Shown here piece after piece: positions 15,734 to 23,670 of a stretch of 36,552 nucleotides of DNA (positions are counted from its first letter, which is position 1; each line of letters opens with the position of its first letter). The position numbers and the translations under genes are program-made. The stretch lies in the NCBI GenBank assembly GCA_029861785.1, contig JAOTYR010000006.1:1-36552 (forward strand). Reading direction: 5' to 3'. Below the pieces are notes generated by a model, which worked only from the letters and a program-made list of their open reading frames with translations, was not told the DNA's origin and made no database searches. This DNA is from Candidatus Nitrosopumilus sp. Its GTDB lineage: Archaea; Thermoproteota; Nitrososphaeria; Nitrososphaerales; Nitrosopumilaceae.

Positions 15734-18196
15734 ATGAGCATGAATTTATTGCTAGTAATTACACTAGCTTTTGTAATTACAACTTTAGGAATTAACGAAA
15801 TTTTCGCAGAAAATAATACATATTTTGATTCTGTGAAATTCATTCAGTATTTAGATGAAAATACTGCCCTTGAAGAAGTAAGAAATGGGAATTTAGATAT
15901 CTATTATTATAGAATTTCGGCAGATAGGTTAGAAAATTCAAAGTCCAGAGAAGGACTAGATGTTTTTGATTCTACAGGAGGTTCATACAGCATATTGCTA
16001 AATCCAGCAGAAACTGAAAAATTCAATCCATTCTCCTTAAAGGAGGTAAGATTTGCTCTAAATTATCTTGTAGATAGAAAATTAATTGTAAATGAGTTAA
16101 TGGCAGGATATGGAGCTCCTATGATTTCATACTATAGTCCATTTGATCCAGAATACCTTACAATAATTGAGCAATTAGAGGCATTCAATTTCAGATACAA
16201 TCCAACATTAGCTGAAGAGATAATCACAAAGCAGCTCAATGATAGAGGGGCAACTAAAGTTAATGAAAAATGGGAGATAGATGGCACTCCGATTGAAATT
16301 ACATTTTTCATAAGAAGTGATGATCCGGTTAGAAAATCAATTGGAGAGATTTTAGCTTCAGAATTAGAAAGGATTGGATTCACTGTGAAAAAAGATTTTG
16401 GAGATTTGAATAAGGCCTTTGTAGTTGTCTATGGTTCAAACCCTGCAGATTTGAAGTGGAATTTATACACCGAAGGTTGGGGGAGATCTGCGTTTGTAAA
16501 ATACGACTCGGTAGGATTGGGTCAAATGTATTCACCATGGTTTTCAAATATGCCAGGATTCAATGATCCTACTTATTGGAACTATCAAAATGAGTATATA
16601 GATAATTTAACCCAAAAGATCTATACTGGAGACTTTCAATCTTCTAAAGAAAGAGAACAATTAATTCAGGAAGCAGTGGTTGAGGGAATAAATGAATCAG
16701 TTAGAATTTTTTTGGCAAGTAAGGTTGATCAATATGTTGTAAATCAAGGAATACAAGGAATTGTAAACGACTTTGGTGCAGGTGTACCAACTAGATTTAC
16801 GCCAATAAATGCTCAAAGTGATAAAGATGAATTAGTTATTGGCGTTAAACAAATCTATCAGGGATCTTGGAATCCAATATTGGGTTTTAGTGATACCTAT
16901 AGTAGACAGATATGGGGAATCTTATCAGATCCTGTTACCTTCAAGCATCCATTTACTGGAGAAACTATTCCTGTTCGAGGAGATTGGAAAGTGGAAACTG
17001 CTGGTCCTGATGGAAGATTAGATCTTCCAGATGATGCAATAATGTGGGATCCCTTTATCCAGGAATGGAGAAAAGTTCCCAACAACGCCACAGCCATAAG
17101 TAAGGTTACCTTTGATCTTGAATTCAGCAATTGGCATAACGGTCAGAAAATGGATATGAATGATGTTCTTCATTCATTGTATTTTACTATAGAATGGGGA
17201 ACTCAAACTGGTGAGAATGACAAAACATTTGATACAGAATTCACACCACGTGCAGCACAAACTGTTCAGACACTAATTGGAGTAAAACCAATCGATGAAA
17301 ATACCATTGAAGTGTATGTAGATTATTGGCATTTTGATGAAGGGGAGATTGCTGATTGGGCATCACTTTGGAGCACAATGCCATGGGAGATATTTTCCTC
17401 CATAGAACAGGCAGTTATTGACGGAAAAGTAGCCATATCAAGATCCGGCTCTACTAGTAAAAATATCAGCTGGGTATCTCTGATAATTCCTAATGATGCA
17501 CTTGTAGTCCAAAGTTATTTGGATGAATTTAAAAATGAAAAATTCATTCCATCATCATTAAAGGGATTCGAATCAAATTTAGAGTATTTTGAAGAGAGAT
17601 ATTCTGCATCCTCAGATTGGATTACAAAAAATAATCATGCAGTGATCAGTAATGGACCATTTTACCTTAATGCATATTCTCCAGAATCAAGAACCATAAG
17701 CGTATCTGCATTTGATGATAATTCATACCCTTTCAAAGCAGGTCATTGGTCTGCATTTGAAAATACTCAATTTCCAAAAATAATAGAGATTCAAGTTCCA
17801 AAAATATTTCAAAAACAAGAAGAATTGAATATCATTGTAAAGACATCTCATACAGATTCGATTCTTTATTTCTTAAATAATAATAGAGGAGACCTAGTCT
17901 CATCGGATACAATCAAAGTTAACGAAGATCCAACTAGAATTAAAATTTCAACCGAGCAAACCAGAGAATTAGGTGTTGGAGCAAATGATCTTAAGATATT
18001 TGCAATATCAAATTCCGTACTAAAACCTGATTTTTACTCTACAAGCTTTCTAGTTACGGATTCTCAAAATAAATTACCTGAGACTTTTCAAGATAATACA
18101 CAATTAATTGATACCGAGGAAGTAGCCCCATGGCTTGCAATACCCATCATTGGCATAATAATTGCGATTATAATTTTTGTTAAAAAAAGAAAATAA
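15734..18196 (+). CDS. Solute-binding protein family 5, circularly permuted and membrane-anchored
   Basis: An 820-residue exported protein related to DppA/OppA peptide-binding proteins. It has a signal peptide (1-25) and a C-terminal helix (about 795-816) followed by Lys/Arg. Segments that belong late in the canonical family come first here: DSVKFIQYLDENTALEEVRN at 32-51 and KEVRFALNYLVDRKLIVNEL at 103-122. The canonical opening follows later: ELVIGVKQIYQGSWNPI (366-382), FSNWHNGQKMDMNDVLHSLY (464-483) and VISNGPFYLNAY near 636. A beta-rich domain (about 690-785) precedes the anchor. No permease or ATPase gene is adjacent, so the partner is elsewhere or it works alone. Confidence 0.85.
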   Translation: MSMNLLLVITLAFVITTLGINEIFAENNTYFDSVKFIQYLDENTALEEVRNGNLDIYYYRISADRLENSKSREGLDVFDSTGGSYSILLNPAETEKFNPFSLKEVRFALNYLVDRKLIVNELMAGYGAPMISYYSPFDPEYLTIIEQLEAFNFRYNPTLAEEIITKQLNDRGATKVNEKWEIDGTPIEITFFIRSDDPVRKSIGEILASELERIGFTVKKDFGDLNKAFVVVYGSNPADLKWNLYTEGWGRSAFVKYDSVGLGQMYSPWFSNMPGFNDPTYWNYQNEYIDNLTQKIYTGDFQSSKEREQLIQEAVVEGINESVRIFLASKVDQYVVNQGIQGIVNDFGAGVPTRFTPINAQSDKDELVIGVKQIYQGSWNPILGFSDTYSRQIWGILSDPVTFKHPFTGETIPVRGDWKVETAGPDGRLDLPDDAIMWDPFIQEWRKVPNNATAISKVTFDLEFSNWHNGQKMDMNDVLHSLYFTIEWGTQTGENDKTFDTEFTPRAAQTVQTLIGVKPIDENTIEVYVDYWHFDEGEIADWASLWSTMPWEIFSSIEQAVIDGKVAISRSGSTSKNISWVSLIIPNDALVVQSYLDEFKNEKFIPSSLKGFESNLEYFEERYSASSDWITKNNHAVISNGPFYLNAYSPESRTISVSAFDDNSYPFKAGHWSAFENTQFPKIIEIQVPKIFQKQEELNIIVKTSHTDSILYFLNNNRGDLVSSDTIKVNEDPTRIKISTEQTRELGVGANDLKIFAISNSVLKPDFYSTSFLVTDSQNKLPETFQDNTQLIDTEEVAPWLAIPIIGIIIAIIIFVKKRK

Positions 18197-18197
18197 T

Positions 18198-18692
18198 TTA
18201 ATTCAACAGTCCATACTCTTTTAGAATACTCTCTATCTGATCCTCAGATTCTAATTTAGAATATTCCTCCAAAAGATTTTGATTTAGATCATAGAAGGTA
18301 TGACCCCACTTGAATTTATCAAGCAAATCAAGAGCATTTTGTTTAAATCCTAAAATAAATAATGATGCAGAAATTGCCTCTGCAGTTGTAAGCTTGTTTA
18401 ACTTTGAATAATTTACAGGGTTACCGGCAAGTAATGGAGGTAACTTTCTTTTTACTCCAACAAACTTTTTGGAGAATGCTTGATCCGCTAGATTCCATGA
18501 ACAATCAATCCCAACTATTGAATTTACTCGAGATTTATCTTTTGGAAGTAGTACTTTATCAGAAAAAGGATTCAATACAAGATTTTTTTTATTCGTATTT
18601 TTAACATCACTTGCAATTTTAAATTTCACCATCTTAGCAGCTGTACATTTCTTTGGATCATCTTGGTTAAATCGTAGAACGTATAGTTTCAA
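18198..18692 (-). CDS. tsr3: 16S rRNA aminocarboxypropyltransferase Tsr3
   Basis: A 164-residue protein of the Tsr3 (DUF367) family, which adds the aminocarboxypropyl group of SAM to a modified uridine in helix 31 of small-subunit rRNA. Signatures are FNQDDPKKCTAAKMVKF, VNSIVGIDCSW, RKLPPLLAGNPVNYSKLNKL, TTAEAISASLFILGF and LLDKFKWGHTFYDLN. It starts at TTG 18692. Its stop is one base past the stop of the convergent solute-binding protein, leaving no room for a separate terminator. In this group the family acts in late ribosome assembly. Confidence 0.92.
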   Translation of the reverse strand: MKLYVLRFNQDDPKKCTAAKMVKFKIASDVKNTNKKNLVLNPFSDKVLLPKDKSRVNSIVGIDCSWNLADQAFSKKFVGVKRKLPPLLAGNPVNYSKLNKLTTAEAISASLFILGFKQNALDLLDKFKWGHTFYDLNQNLLEEYSKLESEDQIESILKEYGLLN

Positions 18693-18724
18693 TAAAATTT
18701 GGTATTAAAATTTCTATTTGGATT

Positions 18725-21700
18725 TTACTCTATTGGAGAATAATTAATTTTATAGTAAAGACGAGATACTTGATTATCTTTTACCACGTGAATATCCCAA
18801 ACAGAGTCAGATAACATTTCTGTTTCAGATTCAGGTAGAATTGAGAACTTCTCCACACGGGCATCAGGGCCGCTATATCTTACCTTGAGACTTGTACCAT
18901 CCACTTGTACAATATCATAAATTTCTCCAGGTTTTCTTGTTGAATTCTGAACTAGACAATCATCTTCAGTGCCAATCACACAAACTCCTGATTCTGAGAC
19001 GATACGTAGATTAACATTTGACTCCTCTCCACGCGGCGATGCAATAAGAGAGCCCAACAAAACTCTTGGACCAGCCTCCAGACCATCAAAATCTTTTTGA
19101 ACAGTATTAACTGAGATGCGATTATCGGGTATGCCATTGACTTTTTCAATAATAGTTTGAGATATCTTTTCCTCTGATTTCTCTATAACATCAAATACAA
19201 TGCTTTTAGTTTCAAAATCGGACTCTACAGTCACTTCATACTTGCCAATACTTGATACAGAATCAGGAATAATAAATTGATATGAAAATGAACCGTTTGG
19301 ACTTGGTCTAATGGTTGTGACTGGACCTTCGTGAGTTCCGCAGGTAAATGAACCACAAGTTATTTCAGAACCGGTTTTCTTAAACACACTAACATTATAT
19401 TCTTCAAGATAGATCAACTTGTTTGGTTTTCCGGTGACAAACACTACATCACCAGGATGGTATTGAGACTTATCAAACGATATCAACAAAGAAACAGGCT
19501 CATCTAATCCAAATGTAAAGTCATTTACTACTCCAAACGAATAGTCTGTTTGTTTTTTTGAATATACTGCCTTTACTTTGTATTGACCTTCACTGAAAAT
19601 TGTTATGGGTAATTCAAAAAAGCTTTGGAAATTTCCACCTTGATTTGGATAAACCGAAGCTTGATGAATTGTTTTTGTAGGTAACTTTTTAGAAGTTATT
19701 GTAAGATGAACTCTTTCAGGAACTACTAATCCCTCACTTCCTTGCTCTCTTAGGATAACTGAACCAAGCACGTTTAGTGTATCACCTGCCTGATAGATTG
19801 GTTTTTCAGTGAATACAGTTATGGGTAAAATTGAAAGACTATCATTTCCTGGGTCTAGTGAGACTTTAAAGAAAAGATCTTTTCCAAAAGATGCAGTGGA
19901 TATATGAATTTTGTAAATTCCAAGATTAGTAGTCGATAAAGATCTATCATCAGATTTTATGGAGGGTTGTTTCTCAGCCAAAGGAGTAACCCACGACCAG
20001 AAAAATTTTTGATTCTCCACAGTAGCTCCGGAGTTTCTCACACTCCCATCTGGTTTTGTCAGAGAAATAGATACAGAATTATCACCTGTTGGAGGGAGTA
20101 TCCCTGATAGCAAAACTGTTTCTCCCAAACCATAGACTTGTTTATTTAGTGAAATTGAATCATCATCTATTTCTGAAAGGGAATCAGTTACCGAAAATAT
20201 CATTGATTTTATATTTTTAAGATATTTTGCAGTTACAAGATATTGCCCTTCATCAAAAATGCTTCTGCTTAGTTGAGTTGAAACAGAAAATCTCCCAGAA
20301 GGGTCTGGCACTGCAGTGAAATCATAGGAGACAGAAGAGCCCGTGCTTCCCAATCTACCGCCACCGGTATCACCAATAATGGTCAGAGGATTTCCATCCT
20401 TGTCCTTTATAGAAATATTTACTACTGGAACTTCAGAGGTAGATTGACTTAATTCTTCTATAAATCCACTAATTGTTATTTTTTCTCCAAAATCATAAAT
20501 TAATTTATCTGTTGATAGAGATAATGGCTCTACAGGTACAACCAAATCAGAGGGATTATCTACTACCCTGATTGTCTTTATGGCAGTTCCTACTTCTTTG
20601 GAAACCTTTATTCTATAATCGCCTAATCTGTCATCTCCTTTTGGAATTTGAAATGTATACTGGAAAGAGCTATCCCCTTCTAATCTAACAACATCCAAAA
20701 TTTTGAATGCAAAATCTCCTCCTTCAAAATCAGCTCCAAGTGCGGTATTTCGGGTTTGAAGAATTTCTAAATCAAGGGAGCTTACCCACAGATCGTTTAA
20801 TCTTCCAGTAATTTTTACAACATCTCCTAAACCATAAACCTCTTGGTCAGACCACAAAGAAATTGGAACATCTTCTTTTACATCCTCAACTACTTCAAAA
20901 GAAGTAGAAGTCTTATCGGAATATTCAGCCGATATTACATAGGTTCCAAAAACAGGATTAACAGTAGTTAGAAAAATGGAGGTTGCAAACTCGCCATCAG
21001 TAGGATAAAGTGTACCAGTTTCAATTATTAGTCCATTGGGATCTCGAAGTTCGAACTTTAAACCTTCAAAAGGAATAATTTTATTTGTCATCCCAGAAAT
21101 ATACAGTGTCTCACCTGGAAGATACTGAGATTTGTCAGTTGCAATAGCAAAAATTCTATCTTCAGGTATTTCTATTTCTATAACCTCATCACCTACTGAA
21201 AAGGTGGTTGATGATGTAGCCCCTGCATAAATTGCTGACACTTCATAAACCCCTTGGTTTATTCCAAGAACGGGATGCAAATTAAGGGAAGTTTCAAAAT
21301 TTAAATTAAGATCTGGATAAAGCAAAACTTCAGAATTATAATTTGGTCCTTTAATTGAAACCGTTATTGATTCTGGTTTAAAATCTCCATGTTGTACTTT
21401 GAAAACTTTTTCGGATATATTGCCTTTAAGAATAGCAGTTTCTCCAAATACATAACTAGACTTTACAGAATCTATTGCGATTGCGACATCTTGAATATCC
21501 TCAGTTACAGGTAATTTGCCATTTGATGAACCAGCATTTGAATTTTCAAATTTCCAATCATCTACGCTGTCAAGATCAAATCCATCATAGATTCTTTGCC
21601 AAGAAGAAAAATCACTTTTAATATCAGACAACAACGGTGTGTTATCAACTACAATTCCATTTTTGTCACGAAGTTCGACTATTTCATTTGTGTCAGTAAA

Positions 21701-22003
21701 CCATACTGTTTTGTATGAATATGTCAAAAATTTCCCTGCCTCGATTACGGTTCCAATTGGAATTGAAAATGTTTGTTTGAGAACAGTAGTAGAGGCAATT
21801 TTCCAACCACCAATATCTACATTTGAATCAGTAGGGTTGTAGAGTTCTATCCATTCTGATGGAGACGCAGAATCATCACCTGGAGGATTAATATCAACTT
21901 CATTAATTACGATGTGATCAGCAATCGATGACTGAGCGTTTGCGGGGGTAATTAGTGCTACGAGAATTAGAATAGAAAATAAAATAGTACCGTTCCTGAT
22001 CAT
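18725..22003 (-). CDS. Giant surface protein: lamin-tail domain plus about seven Ig-like repeats
   Basis: A 1092-residue exported protein. The signal peptide MIRNGTILFSILILVALITP ends ANA. A lamin-tail domain (about 28-150) has IVINEVDINPPGDD, EWIELYNPTDSNVDIGGW and EIVELRDKNG. Then come about seven Ig/macroglobulin-like repeats, each opening with a 'K-x-x-Y-x-x-G-(E/D)-x-x-x-x-x-G' strand pair, for example DKSQYLPGETLYISG, NKQVYGLGETVLLSG and DKSQYHPGDVVFVTG. No membrane anchor is evident at the C-terminus. Its start resembles that of the protein at 1578-4544. Role in envelope architecture or adhesion is inferred only. Confidence 0.87.
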   Translation of the reverse strand: MIRNGTILFSILILVALITPANAQSSIADHIVINEVDINPPGDDSASPSEWIELYNPTDSNVDIGGWKIASTTVLKQTFSIPIGTVIEAGKFLTYSYKTVWFTDTNEIVELRDKNGIVVDNTPLLSDIKSDFSSWQRIYDGFDLDSVDDWKFENSNAGSSNGKLPVTEDIQDVAIAIDSVKSSYVFGETAILKGNISEKVFKVQHGDFKPESITVSIKGPNYNSEVLLYPDLNLNFETSLNLHPVLGINQGVYEVSAIYAGATSSTTFSVGDEVIEIEIPEDRIFAIATDKSQYLPGETLYISGMTNKIIPFEGLKFELRDPNGLIIETGTLYPTDGEFATSIFLTTVNPVFGTYVISAEYSDKTSTSFEVVEDVKEDVPISLWSDQEVYGLGDVVKITGRLNDLWVSSLDLEILQTRNTALGADFEGGDFAFKILDVVRLEGDSSFQYTFQIPKGDDRLGDYRIKVSKEVGTAIKTIRVVDNPSDLVVPVEPLSLSTDKLIYDFGEKITISGFIEELSQSTSEVPVVNISIKDKDGNPLTIIGDTGGGRLGSTGSSVSYDFTAVPDPSGRFSVSTQLSRSIFDEGQYLVTAKYLKNIKSMIFSVTDSLSEIDDDSISLNKQVYGLGETVLLSGILPPTGDNSVSISLTKPDGSVRNSGATVENQKFFWSWVTPLAEKQPSIKSDDRSLSTTNLGIYKIHISTASFGKDLFFKVSLDPGNDSLSILPITVFTEKPIYQAGDTLNVLGSVILREQGSEGLVVPERVHLTITSKKLPTKTIHQASVYPNQGGNFQSFFELPITIFSEGQYKVKAVYSKKQTDYSFGVVNDFTFGLDEPVSLLISFDKSQYHPGDVVFVTGKPNKLIYLEEYNVSVFKKTGSEITCGSFTCGTHEGPVTTIRPSPNGSFSYQFIIPDSVSSIGKYEVTVESDFETKSIVFDVIEKSEEKISQTIIEKVNGIPDNRISVNTVQKDFDGLEAGPRVLLGSLIASPRGEESNVNLRIVSESGVCVIGTEDDCLVQNSTRKPGEIYDIVQVDGTSLKVRYSGPDARVEKFSILPESETEMLSDSVWDIHVVKDNQVSRLYYKINYSPIE

Positions 22004-22195
22004 TGTCTTTACCTAATGGAGTTCACTAAAAGCCTCTTTTTAGAATTGAATAAAGCAAAAGTTGAGCTAATTGTTAAAGTTGACCTAAGAATTCTTACCT
22101 TTTGGATATTTTTCATGCGTAAATTGCAACTTTTTGGTATTTAGAGAATGCGCAGTATTGATCTTAATACAAAAAAGAAAGAGAAAGTGAATTGT

Positions 22196-22507
22196 TTATC
22201 TTACAGATGCACGTTTTTTGCTTGCTTTACGTGCTAAACGGATAGGTTTTTGCGATTTTAGTTTTGGTTTGTCTGTAACAAGACTCCTTCCTTGTTTTTG
22301 TGCTTTCCTTCTAGAGGTGTTTCGAACCTTTTCTTGTCTTTGAAGTTTTTTTAATTTCTCAGCGGTTAATTTCCGAGATGTTTTGGTAGTAGTGGTTTGT
22401 TTCTTAGAGGATTGTTCTGCATTTTTACGTCTTGATATCCATCCTTTTCTTGATGCTTCACTTCTTTTTTGAGATTCAGAATTAGATGTTGTTTTTTTTG
22501 TTACCAT
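22196..22507 (-). CDS. Very basic Lys/Arg-rich protein (103 aa)
   Basis: 22 Lys and 14 Arg in 103 residues against six acidic residues, with no cysteine and few aliphatic residues. The N-terminus has SEASRKGWISRRKNAEQ, reminiscent of the short R-K-G-(W/G) motifs of stress-induced KGG proteins. The rest looks intrinsically disordered and histone-H1-like. Nucleic-acid binding is a reasonable inference but not shown. It follows the membrane zinc-ribbon gene by 36 bp on the same strand. ATG start at 22507. Confidence 0.75.
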   Translation of the reverse strand: MVTKKTTSNSESQKRSEASRKGWISRRKNAEQSSKKQTTTTKTSRKLTAEKLKKLQRQEKVRNTSRRKAQKQGRSLVTDKPKLKSQKPIRLARKASKKRASVR

Positions 22508-22543
22508 ATTGATTGTTTGTTATCAGGGGTTCCTAAAAATCAT

Positions 22544-22783
22544 TTAGTTAGAGTCGCAATTGGGGCATTTGTCGTCAATAATTTTAAAACCGCACTCCAT
22601 GCAAAGCCCTTCTCCAACATCATTTTCAATCATTCTTCTTTTTCTTCCAACATACACTTTGATTCCAAAATACAACAAAATTCCAATTAAGGCAGAAAAG
22701 TAAAGAGGTATGTATTGTGTGATTCCAAGTATTACAAGGAAAATTCCTACAATTAGAATAATATCACGTCTCTCAAAATTCAA
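22544..22783 (-). CDS. Two-helix membrane protein with C-terminal zinc ribbon (79 aa)
   Basis: Two hydrophobic helices (about 8-24 and 28-45) are followed by a basic GRKRR and then C61-x2-C64 and C73-x2-C76, a rubredoxin-like knuckle facing the cytoplasm by the positive-inside rule. The start is TTG. The gene lies upstream of the basic protein gene and probably shares its transcript. No function recognised. Confidence 0.7.
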   Translation of the reverse strand: MNFERRDIILIVGIFLVILGITQYIPLYFSALIGILLYFGIKVYVGRKRRMIENDVGEGLCMECGFKIIDDKCPNCDSN

Positions 22784-22816
22784 CTAAATCAAAAGTATCA
22801 AGAATTGATAAAAACA

Positions 22817-22887
22817 TGCCGGAGCTCAGAGCTATTAGGTTTACTTCATATCAAGTCATCACTCTAACTCTTCTTCATTGCTCGGCA
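22817..22887 (-). ncRNA. Candidate C/D box sRNA downstream of tRNA-Pro
   Basis: On the minus strand a terminal helix GCCGAGC (22880-22886) pairs with GCTCCGGC (22818-22825, one bulge). Directly inside it are AATGAAGA (22872-22879; a C box with one mismatch) and a perfect D box CTGA (22826-22829), the kink-turn arrangement of C/D box guides. A perfect C'-like GTGATGA lies at 22857-22863; I see no clear D'. TTTTT follows the stem (22810-22814). The D guide would be the roughly 12 nt ending AATAGCT before CTGA. The target is unverified. Confidence 0.35.
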
Positions 22888-22932
22888 CTAAAATTAGTAT
22901 TATATTTCATAATAAGATAATGATTGAAATAA

Positions 22933-23006
22933 TGGGATCGGCGAGATTCGAACGCGCGACCTCTGCGTCCCAAACGCAGAATCATACCAAGCTAGACCAC
23001 GATCCC
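22933..23006 (-). tRNA. tRNA-Pro (anticodon TGG)
   Basis: A complete cloverleaf of 74 nt. The acceptor GGGATCG pairs with CGATCCC, followed by discriminator A, with no encoded CCA. The anticodon arm is CTGCG-TTTGGGA-CGCAG, giving TGG for proline. The T arm carries GTTCGAAT. No intron. A TATA-like CTTAAATTG lies about 25 bp upstream. Confidence 0.96.
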
Positions 23007-23027
23007 AACAAACCATAAAAAATACCC

Positions 23028-23036
23028 AATTTAAGC
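23028..23036 (-). promoter_or_regulatory. TATA box of tRNA-Pro
   Basis: GCTTAAATT-like sequence on the minus strand, centred about 26 bp upstream of the tRNA 5' end. It is the only element with correct spacing; a nearer AT-rich stretch at 23013-23025 is too close. Confidence 0.45.
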
Positions 23037-23262
23037 CTGACAGATGTTAAACTGATCAAATTTTAAATTAAAGAAATATACTATTTTGTAGTTCTCAAAG
23101 AATATTATATCTGGTTGGTTAAATTGGTTAATTCAAACCTAGATTTTATCAAGTATTCAAAAATTTTCATCAATATTATTTATCAGAAAAAGTGAGCAGG
23201 TCAAAATTACACTTGAAAATTAGATGAAGTGTTACATCAGATTACTGGCATTAAAAATGCTA

Positions 23263-23370
23263 TTAATGATTAACAATTTTTTTATTGTCTCTATCTCTCT
23301 TACAAAAACTACAATATTCCTCTGAGGAATTACGGTTAATTGGAGTTAAACAATCATGACAGTATTTCAT
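23263..23370 (-). CDS. 35-residue zinc-ribbon protein
   Basis: A tiny gene with ATG at 23370 and TAA at 23263. It encodes MKYCHDCLTPINRN, then a short spacer, then CSFCKRDRD, so C4-x2-C7 and C20-x2-C23 form one zinc knuckle. CTTAATATACTT on the minus strand at 23390-23401 is centred about 25 bp upstream of the ATG, a correctly spaced TATA box for a leaderless mRNA. The promoter and the paired cysteines together support a real gene. Function unknown. Confidence 0.6.
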   Translation of the reverse strand: MKYCHDCLTPINRNSSEEYCSFCKRDRDNKKIVNH

Positions 23371-23389
23371 AATTACTATAGGTTAAACC

Positions 23390-23401
23390 AAGTATATTAA
23401 G
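23390..23401 (-). promoter_or_regulatory. TATA box of the 35-residue zinc-ribbon gene
   Basis: CTTAATATACTT on the minus strand, centred about 25 bp above the ATG at 23370. The spacing predicts transcription starting at the A of ATG. Confidence 0.5.
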
Positions 23402-23520
23402 AAAATACATGGAGTATTTCAAAGATAATCAACATATTTTTCTTAATAAAATGCTTCCTTTTCAAGTATTATTTTAAATAAAATCCATAAGGATTTTCTC
23501 AAGACGATTTAAAAAATATT

Positions 23521-23622
23521 TCAAGCATTAAGAATACCTGAATATCCTAAAAAATCACAGATTCGCCATGCGGTGGTTTTTTTGTACCAAGAAAACGTAT
23601 ATTCACAAACTGGACAATTCAT
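23521..23622 (-). CDS. Possible 33-residue cysteine protein
   Basis: The frame starts ATG at 23622 (or the adjacent TTG) and encodes MNCPVCEYTFSWYKK, then TTAWRICDFLGYSGILNA. It has C3-x2-C6 and C22, so the zinc site would be incomplete unless it dimerises. An AT-rich run just upstream could hold a TATA box. It lies between the second TFB and the 35-residue zinc-ribbon gene on the same strand. Codon content is plausible, but with 33 residues chance cannot be excluded. The remaining intergenic stretches 23007-23262 and 23371-23520 show nothing I can support. Confidence 0.3.
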   Translation of the reverse strand: MNCPVCEYTFSWYKKTTAWRICDFLGYSGILNA

Positions 23623-23670
23623 CAATTCAGGGGATTTTTTTTATTCAAGCAGAAAAATAAATTTTCAAAA

